Source: Chloroflexota bacterium
Lineage (GTDB): Bacteria > Chloroflexota > Chloroflexia > Thermomicrobiales > JADLAZ01
Assembly (NCBI GenBank): GCA_020849725.1
Contig: JADLAZ010000146.1
Location: 1-59,856 of the forward strand
Direction: 5' to 3'
DNA: 59,856 nucleotides
Shown: positions 1-10,590 of the stretch, one piece after another
Numbering within the stretch: position 1 is the stretch's first letter
Layout: every line of letters starts with the position of its first letter
The notes under the pieces: generated by a model
The model's database searches: none
Told to the model about the DNA's origin: nothing
What the model saw: only the letters and a program-made list of their open reading frames with translations
Position numbers and translations under genes: made by a program

Positions 1-1333
1 CTTGCGGGTTGTACAGGAACGCGCCGTCGCCGGCCACGACCACGACCTCGCGATCGGGACAGGCCAGCCGGGCGCCAACGGCCGCCGGGACGCCGTAGCC
101 AAGCGTGCCGGTGCCAAACGGGAAGCGAATGGAGCGAGGCAGATGCGCCGTCAGCAACCGATCGAGCCACAGGCCGACCAGGCTATCCAGCAGCACGATC
201 GCATCGGAAGGCAGGGTTTCGTCAAGTTGGTGGAAGAAAGGCGCCGCCCATGGCACGCGCCCTTCGGCATACTCCCACAGCCAGTCGCGTGCGGCGTCGA
301 GATGCTCGGTCGGATAGCCGGCGCGGCGGCCGGTCGGCTCGACCGCATCGGCCAACGCGGCCACGATGCTGCCGATGTGGCCGTGGAGCCGGCAGCGCGC
401 CGGCAGTGCGCCATGGTCCTGTCCGTCCCAGTCCACCAGGATCAGTTGCTGAGCGAGCCGCTCCGCTGAGCGGCCACCGGCGACCATGCGTGGGTCCCAT
501 TGACCGCCGGCCTGGCCGCCACCGAGCGGCGCGCCGATGACGAGAATCACGTCGGCGTCCTGCAGGATGCGCTCTCCTGGGCCGGTTGGCGACCACGAGC
601 GACCTAGTGCCAGTGGATGGTCGTCTGGCAGGAGTCCCTTAGCGCCGCCATCGACAAAAACGGGTGCGTCCAGCGCCTCGGCCAGGGTGCGCAGGTTCGC
701 CTCGACACCGCTCACCGCCGCCGCCGACGCAGCCACGATAGCCACCCGATCAGCCGCCGACAGCACCCGCGCCGCCTCGGCGATAGCGGCTACCGGCCGC
801 ACCGGCAATGGCAACGGGTCGGGGCTGATCCGAACCGGCACGTCGCGCGCCGTCAGCACCCGGTTCGGCAGTTCCAGCGTCGCCGCGCCGGGCCGGCCAT
901 GCTCCAACTGGTCCAGCAGCGCATGCACCGCCGCCGGCACATCCTCGGGCGCGTCCACCCGATGGTAGTGGCGCGACACCGAGCGCAGCACGTCCCGATG
1001 CATTGGGTTCTCCTCCAACAGGAAGAGAACCCGGTCCTGACTGAGCGTCGCCTCCAGCAAACCGGTAGCGGCGTTGGTCAGGCCGGCCTCCGGCACGCTG
1101 GTGGCCACGGCCACGCCGCCACCGGCCCAGGCGTACGTCAGCGCTGTGAAGAAGCTGCTCTGCTCGTGCCGGCCGATGATCGGTGTGATCGCTGGGACGT
1201 CGCACAGCGCATTGTAAATTGGATAGGCGCCGTGGCCCGGTACACCGAACAGATAGCGGACACCGCGCGCCTGGAGCGCCGACAGCAGCCCGTGGGCGCC
1301 GGTAGCGGCGACCGTCATCGTCGCATCGGCCAT
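1..1333 (-). CDS. Thiamine-diphosphate-dependent enzyme, acetolactate synthase / benzoylformate decarboxylase type (C-terminus cut by window edge)
   Basis: The reverse-strand frame opens at an ATG (MADATMTVAATGAHGLLSAL) and stays open for about 444 codons to the window edge. The N-terminal pyrimidine-binding domain shows YLFGVPGHGAYPIY and then GRHEQSS, whose Glu is the conserved ThDP-activating residue of the family. A central domain with VFVDGGAKGLLPDDHPLALG follows. The cofactor-binding C-terminal domain is reached at FGTGTLGYGVPAAVGARL and GDGAFLYNPQ, the GDG start of the ThDP/Mg motif. The rest of that motif and roughly 90-110 residues lie outside the window. Families of this fold ligate or decarboxylate 2-keto acids; the exact substrate cannot be read. 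It is divergent from acs, and a good sigma-70-like promoter lies upstream. The family is secure, the reaction is not. Confidence 0.85.
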   Translation of the reverse strand, partial: MADATMTVAATGAHGLLSALQARGVRYLFGVPGHGAYPIYNALCDVPAITPIIGRHEQSSFFTALTYAWAGGGVAVATSVPEAGLTNAATGLLEATLSQDRVLFLLEENPMHRDVLRSVSRHYHRVDAPEDVPAAVHALLDQLEHGRPGAATLELPNRVLTARDVPVRISPDPLPLPVRPVAAIAEAARVLSAADRVAIVAASAAAVSGVEANLRTLAEALDAPVFVDGGAKGLLPDDHPLALGRSWSPTGPGERILQDADVILVIGAPLGGGQAGGQWDPRMVAGGRSAERLAQQLILVDWDGQDHGALPARCRLHGHIGSIVAALADAVEPTGRRAGYPTEHLDAARDWLWEYAEGRVPWAAPFFHQLDETLPSDAIVLLDSLVGLWLDRLLTAHLPRSIRFPFGTGTLGYGVPAAVGARLACPDREVVVVAGDGAFLYNPQ

Positions 1334-1418
1334 GGGAGTCTCCCTGTCAGGGCGCCGATTGCCCACGCGAACCGCGCCCGCGGCTCGGAATCGATCGGGT
1401 TGACGCGCCCGCCCATCG

Positions 1419-1446
1419 AGTATAGACGCGCGGCCTCCCCCGTCAA
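1419..1446 (-). promoter_or_regulatory. Sigma-70-like promoter for the ThDP enzyme
   Basis: Read on the reverse strand, TTGACG (1446-1441) is followed after 16 bases by TATACT (1424-1419). Transcription would start near 1411, giving a leader of about 78 bases before the ATG of the ThDP enzyme. It lies in the 255-base divergent gap before acs. Prediction from sequence only. Confidence 0.55.
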
Positions 1447-1588
1447 GATGACTCCCGTCCGATCGGAGCCCGGCTGTTCAGCGCGGCGCTGCCTGTGTAA
1501 GATTGACGTCAGCAGCGGGCGCCTCGGACTGAATCGAAAGGCTGGTCGTCCGCCACCACATCGCGTGTGCCAGAGGAGGGCGAAACCG

Positions 1589-3526
<1,938 letters not shown>

Positions 3527-3627
3527 GGTAGCGTGAAGTCCGGCAGCCTCTGCCACATGCACCGTATACTTGAACCTGCCGCGCACTCGTGCCTGAGCGT
3601 GCGGCAGGGAGAGGTCCACTGGCGGTC

Positions 3628-4089
3628 ATGACTGATGCTCGACAATCCTGGTGGCGACTGCTCGGCCGCTGCCTCCGGCTGCGCTGTCCTGTCTGTGGCC
3701 AGGGGCGGTTATTTCGGAGTGGACTGTCGGTCAACGAGCAGTGCCCAACCTGCCGGTTTCGCTTCGCCCGCGCTAACGAGTACGGCTCGGAGGGCTACTT
3801 TACCGGTGCGATGGCGATCAACCTCGTCGTCACTGGCGTGCTGCCGCTGATCGTCATCGTCGGCATCGCCATGACGTCAACCGTTCCAGTCGTGCCGCTG
3901 ACGACGGTGGGAGTCATCTGGACCGTCGTCTTCCCGATCCTCGGCTACCGACACGCCTGCGCGCTGTGGGTCTTCGTCGACCACCTGCTCAATCCGGTCA
4001 CCGCGGCTGAGCTGGTCAGGCAAGATGTCGCGCCAGCCTCAACGCCGTCGCCCATCGCCGCCGACCGAGCAAGGCAGAGCGGACGGTAG
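3628..4089 (+). CDS. DUF983 zinc-ribbon membrane protein (first of two paralogues)
   Basis: Small protein with an N-terminal zinc ribbon, CPVCGQGRLF...CPTCRFRF, then NEYGSEGYFTGAMAINLVVTG leading into two hydrophobic segments (VLPLIVIVGIAM and VGVIWTVVFPIL). This is the DUF983 layout; the family's biochemical role is unknown to me. A GTG 39 bases upstream (3589) would add 13 residues. I prefer the ATG (MTDARQSWW) because the added part is not conserved-looking and GGGAGAGG lies upstream of the ATG, though at a long spacing. A TATACT at 3565-3570 may be its -10 element. A clear paralogue sits at 26848-27279. It lies between acs and topA with no obvious link to either. Confidence 0.8.
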   Translation: MTDARQSWWRLLGRCLRLRCPVCGQGRLFRSGLSVNEQCPTCRFRFARANEYGSEGYFTGAMAINLVVTGVLPLIVIVGIAMTSTVPVVPLTTVGVIWTVVFPILGYRHACALWVFVDHLLNPVTAAELVRQDVAPASTPSPIAADRARQSGR

Positions 4090-4109
4090 CCCGGCACAAC
4101 CCATCTCCC

Positions 4110-4127
4110 GAACGGCCGTTCTAGAAT
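4110..4127 (+). promoter_or_regulatory. GAAC-N4-GTTC palindrome next to a TAGAAT -10 element, upstream of topA
   Basis: GAACGGCCGTTC (4110-4121) is a perfect 12-base palindrome of the form GAAC-N4-GTTC, matching the core of the LexA/DinR box known from Gram-positive bacteria. It abuts TAGAAT (4122-4127), a plausible -10 element about 65 bases before the topA start. A repressor here would block the promoter. Motif match only; such a palindrome is expected about once or twice by chance in a window this size. Confidence 0.35.
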
Positions 4128-4193
4128 TGGCAGCCGCAGCGAGCAGCGGTCGTGCGGGAGCGCCGCGGCGGTGTAGCAAGGCAGGACGGCAGC

Positions 4194-6485
4194 GTGCGGC
4201 TAGTCATCGTCGAATCGCCGGCCAAAGCCCGGACCATCGAGAAGTACCTGGGCGCTGGCTACGTGGTGCGCGCATCGATGGGGCACGTGCGCGATCTGCC
4301 GAAGCGTGACCTCGGCGTCGATGTGGCGCACGGATTCATCCCGACCTACGAGGTGCCGGCCGACAAGGCGGCCACGGTGCGTGACCTGCGTGCCCGCGCG
4401 AAGACCGCCGAGGCCGTGTACCTGGCGACCGACCCCGACCGCGAGGGGGAAGCCATCGCCTGGCATCTGGTGCAGACGCTCGGCTTGCACGAGCGCAGCA
4501 CGCACCGGGTCGAGTTCCACAGCATCACCCGTGCGGCGGTGAGCGATGCCATGCAGCGCCCCCGCCGCCTCAACCAGCACCTGGTCGATTCGCAGCAGGC
4601 ACGGCGCGTGCTGGACCGACTGGTCGGCTATCGGATCAGCCCGCTGCTGTGGCGCGCGGTGCGGCGTGGACTGTCGGCCGGACGGGTGCAGTCGGTCGCC
4701 GTCCGGCTGATCGTCGACCGCGAGCGGGAGATCGCGGCCTTTGAGCCGCGCGAGTACTGGACGATCTCGGGCCGCTTCGAGCGGACAGATGGCCCAGCCC
4801 GCGCGCGCCGGCCGTTCGAGGCACGCCTGCACCGGTTTCAGGACGCACTGGCCGACCTGCCGAACGAAGCTGCCGCTCAGCAGGCGCTGGCCGCACTTCA
4901 GGACGCGACCTACACCGTGTCCGCGGCCGAGACGAAACCGCAGGAGCGGCGCCCCGCACCGCCGTTCACGACCAGCACGCTGCAGCAGGAGGCGGCACGC
5001 AAGCTGAATATGCCTGCCAAGATGGCGATGTCGGTCGCCCAGCAGTTGTACGAGGGTGTCGATCTCGGTGGTGCGACCGAGGGACTGATCACCTACATGC
5101 GGACGGACTCGCTGACTGTCGCACCCGAGGCGCAGGCAGCGGCGCGAACGCTCATCGTCGAGCGCTGGGGCGACCGGGCGGCGCCCCAGCGTCCACCCGT
5201 CTATCGGGCCAGGACGAAGGGCGCGCAGGAAGCTCACGAAGCGGTGCGACCGACCAATCCGCGCCGTGACCCAGACAGTGTGCGCGGCCGGCTCAGCCCG
5301 GCGCAGCACCGGCTCTATCGGCTGATCTGGCAGCGCTTTATCGCCTCGCAGATGAGTCCGGCGCTGCTGGATGTGACGACGGTCGACATTGCCGGCCGGA
5401 CGCCGGCCGCGCTGCCCCCGCCGGCCGCGCCGATCGCGGAGTTTCGCGCCACTGGTTCCGTCATCGTCTACCCTGGCTTCTTGCAGGTCTACCGCGAGGG
5501 CATCGACGACGGCGATGACGGCCTCGACGAAGCGGTGCTGCCACCGCTCACGGCCGGCGACGCCGTTCGTTCGCTCGGGCTGACACCGGCGCAGCACTTC
5601 ACCAAACCGCCGCCGCGCTTCACCGAGGCATCGCTGGTGAAGCGCCTCGAAGAGGCCGGTGTCGGCCGGCCCAGCACCTACGCCGCCATCATCGCGACCA
5701 TCCTCGACCGTGAGTACGTCGAGCGGCGCGACAAGCAGATGGTTCCCACCGACCTGGGCACGGCGGTCACGGACCTGCTGGTGCAGCACTTCCCCGACAT
5801 TCTCGACCCAGGCTTCACCGCCACGATTGAGGAGCGTTTGGACGACGTGGCTGCCGGCACGACGGCCTGGACGCCGGTGCTGGCGGCCTTCAACGAGCCG
5901 TTCGCGGCCGCAGTCGATCGGGCGGCGACGACGATGGAGCGCGTCCGGCTGCCGGCGGCGGAGACGGGTGAGGCCTGCCCTAGCTGCAGCCAGCCGCTGG
6001 TGCAGCGCACGGGCCGATATGGCCCTTTCATCGCCTGCTCAGCCTATCCAGCCTGCACCTACACCCGGCCCGTCCTCAGCAGCAGCGGCGTCGTCTGTCC
6101 TGCCTGCAGCGCGGGCGAGCTGGTGCAACGGACGGCCAAGGCGACGAAGAAGGCGTTCTGGGGCTGCAACCGCTATCCGGCCTGCACCCATGTCGAGTGG
6201 TATCGACCACTCCCGGAGCGGTGCCCGCGCTGCAACGGCCACCTGTCTGAGGTCGGGCGCGGCCGGAAGCGCTGCATCACCTGCCAGGGTCAGCCGCCGC
6301 CGACCCGGCGCGTGCGCCCGGCGGCAGCACCCGGCAGAACGGTGGATGCGTCAAAGACCACCGGGGCAACGGCCACAACGCCACGGCCGCGCCGAGCCGG
6401 CGTCCGCGCGAAAGCGGCCCCACCCAGTCCGCCAGTCGGCCGACGCCGCCGGTCACTTCACGATGGGAGCGGCACCACCGCCTGA
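4194..6485 (+). CDS. topA: DNA topoisomerase I (type IA)
   Basis: Relaxes negatively supercoiled DNA by a single-strand break and passage. The GTG start chosen gives the canonical opening VRLVIVESPAKARTIEKYLG, preceded by AAGGCAGG; a start 42 bases upstream would add non-conserved residues. The TOPRIM domain runs from residue 1 to about 115, with ATDPDREGEAIAWHL holding the acidic metal site. The catalytic tyrosine is Tyr301 in GLITYMRTDSLT. FTEASLVKRLEEAGVGRPSTYA follows. The C-terminus carries three Cys4-type zinc ribbons (CPSCSQPL...CSAYPAC, CPACSAGEL...CNRYPAC, CPRCNGHL...CITC) and a basic, low-complexity tail of about 60 residues rich in Arg, Pro and Ala. The product is 763 residues. Its last 28 bases overlap the convergent receiver gene. 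Confidence 0.96.
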   Translation: MRLVIVESPAKARTIEKYLGAGYVVRASMGHVRDLPKRDLGVDVAHGFIPTYEVPADKAATVRDLRARAKTAEAVYLATDPDREGEAIAWHLVQTLGLHERSTHRVEFHSITRAAVSDAMQRPRRLNQHLVDSQQARRVLDRLVGYRISPLLWRAVRRGLSAGRVQSVAVRLIVDREREIAAFEPREYWTISGRFERTDGPARARRPFEARLHRFQDALADLPNEAAAQQALAALQDATYTVSAAETKPQERRPAPPFTTSTLQQEAARKLNMPAKMAMSVAQQLYEGVDLGGATEGLITYMRTDSLTVAPEAQAAARTLIVERWGDRAAPQRPPVYRARTKGAQEAHEAVRPTNPRRDPDSVRGRLSPAQHRLYRLIWQRFIASQMSPALLDVTTVDIAGRTPAALPPPAAPIAEFRATGSVIVYPGFLQVYREGIDDGDDGLDEAVLPPLTAGDAVRSLGLTPAQHFTKPPPRFTEASLVKRLEEAGVGRPSTYAAIIATILDREYVERRDKQMVPTDLGTAVTDLLVQHFPDILDPGFTATIEERLDDVAAGTTAWTPVLAAFNEPFAAAVDRAATTMERVRLPAAETGEACPSCSQPLVQRTGRYGPFIACSAYPACTYTRPVLSSSGVVCPACSAGELVQRTAKATKKAFWGCNRYPACTHVEWYRPLPERCPRCNGHLSEVGRGRKRCITCQGQPPPTRRVRPAAAPGRTVDASKTTGATATTPRPRRAGVRAKAAPPSPPVGRRRRSLHDGSGTTA

Positions 6486-6850
6486 ACGGTGTCGACAAGG
6501 TCGGCGATATCGAACGGCTTCGACAGCACTGCCGCCGGCGCCAGGTGCTGCATTCTCTCCAGGCCGGTGCGGGCTGCCGACAGCACGATGACCGGGATGG
6601 CGGCGAGGTCAGCGTTGTGGTGTTTGGCGGCGAGAAACGCCCAACCATCCATGACCGGCATCATCAGGTCGAGCACGATCAGATCTGCCGGCCAGGTTGC
6701 CAGTGCGGCGAGCGCTTCGCCCCCGTTGCTCGCCTGGAGGGTCGAATAACCTTCGTCGGCCAGCACCTCAGCGACGACGCTGCGGATGATGGCATCGTCG
6801 TCGACGACGAGGATGCGGCGCGGCGCGGCAGTGGGCACGATGGTCGCCAT
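6458..6850 (-). CDS. Stand-alone response-regulator receiver domain (CheY-like)
   Basis: 130 residues with only a receiver fold: the acidic pocket RILVVDDDAIIRSV (Asp17-19), the phosphoacceptor Asp61 in LIVLDLMMPVMDGW, the conserved Ser of VIVLSAA, and Lys111 in VLSKPFDIADLV. There is no output domain, so it would work by protein contact or as a phosphorelay intermediate. It lies in the same direction as, and about 265 bases downstream of, rpoN and the NtrC-type activator. No kinase is adjacent; the only kinase in the window is the soluble one at 40-42 kb. Its 3' end overlaps the convergent topA gene by 28 bases. Confidence 0.9.
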   Translation of the reverse strand: MATIVPTAAPRRILVVDDDAIIRSVVAEVLADEGYSTLQASNGGEALAALATWPADLIVLDLMMPVMDGWAFLAAKHHNADLAAIPVIVLSAARTGLERMQHLAPAAVLSKPFDIADLVDTVQAVVPLPS

Positions 6851-7114
6851 GACTTACACCGCTGCCGCACTAGTCGGACAAGCGGCCCGCAACCGGACCG
6901 ACACGCTCACGCCCCGGCCCTCGTTGGGGCAGGTCGCCAAGGTACGCGTCGACGATGACGATCGATCGATCGCCGCACCGACTGAGCTGCCGTGCACTGC
7001 TCGCCGCTGGTTGGCCGGTTGCTGCATGTCGAGCGATCCTTGGGTGGCCATCACGCCCCCAGAGTCTGGCTCGGGTGAGGCGCCGGCATAGCTGGCGTGA
7101 AAGCGAGCCACGGG

Positions 7115-8551
7115 CTAGGCGGTCGCTGCCGTCGCATGCCCATGACGAAACGTGGACGGCAAAATACCGAGGGTGCTGCGGTACTTGGCGACCGTGCGTC
7201 GCGCAATACGGATCCCCTGCGCGTGCAGCCGTTGACCGATTTCTTCGTCCGTCATGGCACGATCTTCGCGCTGAATCAGTTCGCGGATGATGTCCTTGGT
7301 GCTGAGTGAGGCGACGAAGAACGTGCTGATCGGAATGACCTCGCGGTTGGGAAGCATGATGTACTTGGCCGCAGTCGCCCGGCTGACGGTGCTCTCGTGC
7401 AGGCCCACCGCCTCGGCGACCTGTCCGCGCGTCAGGGGGCGCAGTGCCCGCACTCCATGCAGGACGAAATCGCGCTGCAGATCAAGCAGGCAGGCCGTGA
7501 TGCGGCGGAGTGTCTCATGGCGCTGATTGACCGCGAGCAGGAACAGGCGCGCCCGGCCGACGTGTTGGCGCACGTGCGCCCGGTCGGCTTGCGAACCCAA
7601 CTGGTCATTGTGGCGCAGGTCCGCGACCAACGCCGCATACAGAGGGTCCAGCCGCAGCCGACTGGCTCGCGACTCGACGATCTCGACCCGGAGTTCGCCG
7701 TCGACCAGATAGACAACGACGTCAGGCGCTACCAGAGGCGCGTGGCTCGGCGTGCGCCACGTCCTGGCATCCGGCATCTGGAGCGGCGAGGGCGTGAGCG
7801 CCGTTCGGAGGTAGTCGTGTACCTTGGTAACGTCAGCAGTCGTGATGCCCAGGCGCCGGGCAATCCGGCTGTAACGATGGGCCGCAATATCCTCAAGATG
7901 CTCCTCCACGATGCGGCGCGCTTCGGCAGGCGGCGGCGTGGACGATTGATGACTCAGATAGTCCAATTGAAGTAGGAGACACTCGCGCACGCTGCGGGCG
8001 CCGACGCCGGGCGGCGCAATCCGCTGGATCATGGCGAGAACGCGCTCCACCTGATCGATGGACTGACCAAAGTAGTCGGCAACCTCGGCCAGTGAGGCAA
8101 CGAGATACCCACGCTCGTCCAGGCTGTGCAACAGATACTCAGCGACAGCGCGCTCGTCCGCATTGACGATCGTGGCGATGTCTGCCAGCAGGCGCTCGAC
8201 GGGGGACACATCTGACGCGACGAGCGTCATTGGGTCGAAGTCGTCCGCCGTGTTGGACCCACGTGCTTCACGATCAAGTTCGCGATCGACGGCGTTCCAT
8301 TCCGCGCGCAGTCGCTTGTCGTCCATCTGCTGATCGAACCGGCACGCCGCGCAGATGCTGCGCTCCATGATATTGCCACAGCGGGGGCAGGTGGCCGTGT
8401 CACCCAGCTCAAGCGCTGGATTGCGCGCCATTTCCCGCGTGATCGCCTGTTCGAGCTCGGCTGCGGACATGGCGAGGATCTGGCTCGCCTCGATGAGCTG
8501 AGGCGTGACCGTTTGTCTGAGGACTGGCGTCTGCTCAAACATCACGCTCAT
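7115..8551 (-). CDS. rpoN: RNA polymerase sigma-54 factor with a four-cysteine insert
   Basis: Alternative sigma factor that directs polymerase to -24/-12 promoters and needs an AAA+ activator. Region I is present (LRQTVTPQLIEASQILAMSA, then LEQAITREMARNPALEL). The core-binding and HTH regions follow (LHESTVSRATAAKYIMLP), ending in the RpoN box ARRTVAKYRSTLGILPS. Directly after region I comes CPRCGNIMERSICAACRF, with Cys55, Cys58, Cys67 and Cys70 forming a zinc-ribbon-like CX2C-X8-CX2C. This is not part of the classical enteric protein. The start is the ATG five bases after AAGGAGG (8563-8557); an upstream ATG would have the ribosome site inside the gene. The product is 478 residues. It lies 131 bases downstream of its likely activator partner. 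Confidence 0.95.
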   Translation of the reverse strand: MSVMFEQTPVLRQTVTPQLIEASQILAMSAAELEQAITREMARNPALELGDTATCPRCGNIMERSICAACRFDQQMDDKRLRAEWNAVDRELDREARGSNTADDFDPMTLVASDVSPVERLLADIATIVNADERAVAEYLLHSLDERGYLVASLAEVADYFGQSIDQVERVLAMIQRIAPPGVGARSVRECLLLQLDYLSHQSSTPPPAEARRIVEEHLEDIAAHRYSRIARRLGITTADVTKVHDYLRTALTPSPLQMPDARTWRTPSHAPLVAPDVVVYLVDGELRVEIVESRASRLRLDPLYAALVADLRHNDQLGSQADRAHVRQHVGRARLFLLAVNQRHETLRRITACLLDLQRDFVLHGVRALRPLTRGQVAEAVGLHESTVSRATAAKYIMLPNREVIPISTFFVASLSTKDIIRELIQREDRAMTDEEIGQRLHAQGIRIARRTVAKYRSTLGILPSTFRHGHATAATA

Positions 8552-8682
8552 CCGTCCCTCCTTCATCACCGACCGATGGCTGGCGATCGCGCCAAGTCGG
8601 GTCGATTGAAGAATGGTACCGCAATAAGCGTGCCACGCGTGTTTGGCCGATCTTCGGCGGGAACCAGGTGACGATGGAACCG

Positions 8683-10104
8683 CTAGCGGATGGCCGACGC
8701 CGTTGACACATCGGCGGCATCGCTGGCCATCAGGCCGAACGCATCAATTTGCTCGCGGAGCAGGTTCGGCTCGACATCGAGGAGGAAAGCCGCGGCGATG
8801 CGGTCGCCGCCGGACTGGCGCAGCGCCTCAGCGATCGCTGCCCGCGTCGTCTCATCCAGCAGGCGCTGCAGCGGCGTGCGCTCGCGCACGCGCTGTGCGA
8901 TGTCGATAAACTGGCGCTCGTTGACGGCGGGGAACTGAATGTGTTCCTCGAGGATCAGACCGCCCTGGGCCAGGGCAGTGGCCCGCTGCAGCGTGTTTTG
9001 CAGCTCGCGCACGTTGCCGGGCCAATCGTGCGTCAGCAGGCGCGCCAGCGCCGCCTCGGTCATGCGAGCCGGCCCGGCTGCCGGCGAGTACCGGTAGGCA
9101 TCCAGAAAATACTCAACCAGCAGCGGGATGTCCTCACGGCGCTCGCGCAGCGGCGGCAGGTGCAGGCTAATGACGTTCAAGCGGTAGAACAGGTCGTCGC
9201 GGAAGCGCCCCTCCGCTACCTCATGCTCCAATCGCTTGTTCGTCGCCGCAATCACACGCGTGTCGATCTTGATTGGCATCGTGCCGCCGACCCGCTCGAA
9301 CTCGCGCTCCTGCAAGACCCGCAACAGCTTCTTCTGGGTGCCGGCGCTGATCTCGCCAATCTCGTCCAGGAAGATCGTGCCCTTGTGGGCCAGCTCAAAG
9401 CGCCCTTTGCGCAGGGCCACGGCACCAGTGAACGCGCCTTTCTCATGGCCGAACAACTCGCTCTCCAGCAGCGTTTCCGGCAGGGCGGCGCAATTGACTT
9501 TCACGAGTGGCCCGCGCGCGAAGGTGGAGTTCTTGTGGATGATCTCGGCGACGAGTTCCTTGCCCGTGCCGGTCTCACCGGTCAGCAGCACCGTCGCCTC
9601 GGAGCCGGCCACGCGCCCGATAAGCTTGTAGATCTCGCGCATGGCCGGGCTGTCGCCGATCATGCGCTCATTGGCGTCGCGCCCCGCCAGTCGGGTAGTG
9701 GTCAGGGAGGAGAGCTGGCGGCTCATCTCGCGCTGCTCGAACCAGCGACCGACCTTGAGCACGACTTCGTCGAGGTTGAATGGCTTGGCGATGTAGTCGA
9801 ACGCGCCGGCCTGGATCGCCTTGATCGCTTCGTTCGCCGTCGAGTAGGCCGTCATCATGATGACGCCGGGGCGGTCGGGACCGTCCGCCAGCTGCTTGAG
9901 TACCTCCAGCCCGGTCGCGCCAGGCATGCGCACGTCCAGCAGAATGAGGTCGGGCGTCTGGCTCGCGATTGCCGCCAGGACAGCCTTGCCGTCCGCAGCC
10001 TGCTCGACGGCATAGCCCTCGTCCTCAAGCAGGGTGACCAGTACCTCACGGATGGCGTCATCATCATCGCCCACAAGCACACGCAGGTCCGACACGGTGG
10101 CCAT
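8683..10104 (-). CDS. NtrC-family sigma-54-dependent response regulator
   Basis: Two-component activator that uses ATP hydrolysis to open sigma-54 promoters. The receiver domain has the acidic DDDD pocket and phosphoacceptor Asp57 (LILLDVRMPG). The AAA+ domain carries Walker A GETGTGKE, the sigma-54-contacting GAFTGA loop at residues 223-228 (GHEKGAFTGAVA), Walker B GTIFLDEIGEI and the arginine-rich FRDDLFYRLNV. The C-terminal Fis-like segment is weak: GGDRIAAAFLLDVEPNLLREQIDAFGL keeps the first helix, but its recognition helix has Glu-Pro-Asn where family members usually show R-x-T-L. The start is the ATG (MATVSDLRV) just after GAGGGAG; an in-frame ATG eight codons upstream is less likely. 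The product is 473 residues, co-directional with rpoN. No sensor kinase is adjacent. Confidence 0.93.
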   Translation of the reverse strand: MATVSDLRVLVGDDDDAIREVLVTLLEDEGYAVEQAADGKAVLAAIASQTPDLILLDVRMPGATGLEVLKQLADGPDRPGVIMMTAYSTANEAIKAIQAGAFDYIAKPFNLDEVVLKVGRWFEQREMSRQLSSLTTTRLAGRDANERMIGDSPAMREIYKLIGRVAGSEATVLLTGETGTGKELVAEIIHKNSTFARGPLVKVNCAALPETLLESELFGHEKGAFTGAVALRKGRFELAHKGTIFLDEIGEISAGTQKKLLRVLQEREFERVGGTMPIKIDTRVIAATNKRLEHEVAEGRFRDDLFYRLNVISLHLPPLRERREDIPLLVEYFLDAYRYSPAAGPARMTEAALARLLTHDWPGNVRELQNTLQRATALAQGGLILEEHIQFPAVNERQFIDIAQRVRERTPLQRLLDETTRAAIAEALRQSGGDRIAAAFLLDVEPNLLREQIDAFGLMASDAADVSTASAIR

Positions 10105-10590
10105 GATGCTCCCTCGGTCTCCAGCCATCGCTCACCGCGGCTGCAGCACGGATGTGCGGCGGATTGTGACACGCCACCGGTTTCGAACACACCAATCTTG
10201 GCGCAGCCAACACCGCAGATAAGGACGATGATGCCAGATACCAGATTCGACTGCAATGGCGGGGCGCGGCGTCGGACCGCGTGACGGCCATCAGAAAGGC
10301 AGCAACGACCGGCACCATGCCACCGCGTCGTGGGCGCCTGACGCCCCTGCGCGATCGAGGCGAGTGCGTACGCCTGGCAGCTTGGACCGCACGCGGTGAT
10401 GGCCGGATGGCGCCGAAAAGTCCTGCTGCCGGCAGACGCGCATGGGCCACGACATGGTGTAGACTCCGCCCAGCGGCGCACCCGGCGCGGCAAACATACC
10501 AACAGGATGCCAGCGATCGCGGCGCCGGGATGCCTCCTGGCCCGCGCATGATCGTTGCTGTACCCCTACGCATGCCAGGAGAGCGCCTTT
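10105..10590. other. Intergenic region upstream of the NtrC-type gene; no gene seen
   Basis: A 486-base gap between divergent genes. Open frames here are GC-rich shadows with no recognisable domain and no ribosome site. I found no convincing -24/-12 or -35/-10 pair for the activator gene and no RNA motif. Confidence 0.5.

Noticed and set aside
4200..5789. 529-codon open frame on the reverse strand
   Set aside because: It lies wholly antisense to topA, follows its codon phase, has no ribosome site and shows no domain.
6854..7111. 85-codon reverse frame between rpoN and the receiver gene, ending with a stretch that faintly resembles the end of a histidine kinase (GRGVSVSVRL)
   Set aside because: No ATP-binding boxes, no ribosome site, and the resemblance covers only about ten residues.
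10170..10190. TTCGAA context resembling a tRNA T-loop
   Set aside because: No flanking stem, no anticodon arm and no acceptor stem; not a tRNA.
8749..10284. 511-codon forward open frame across the NtrC-type gene
   Set aside because: Antisense to an intact AAA+ regulator; composition is Gln/Arg/Leu-rich shadow coding.
10105..10590. Possible -24/-12 promoter for autoregulation of the NtrC-type gene
   Set aside because: No GG-N10-GC pair with the expected flanks could be found on the relevant strand.
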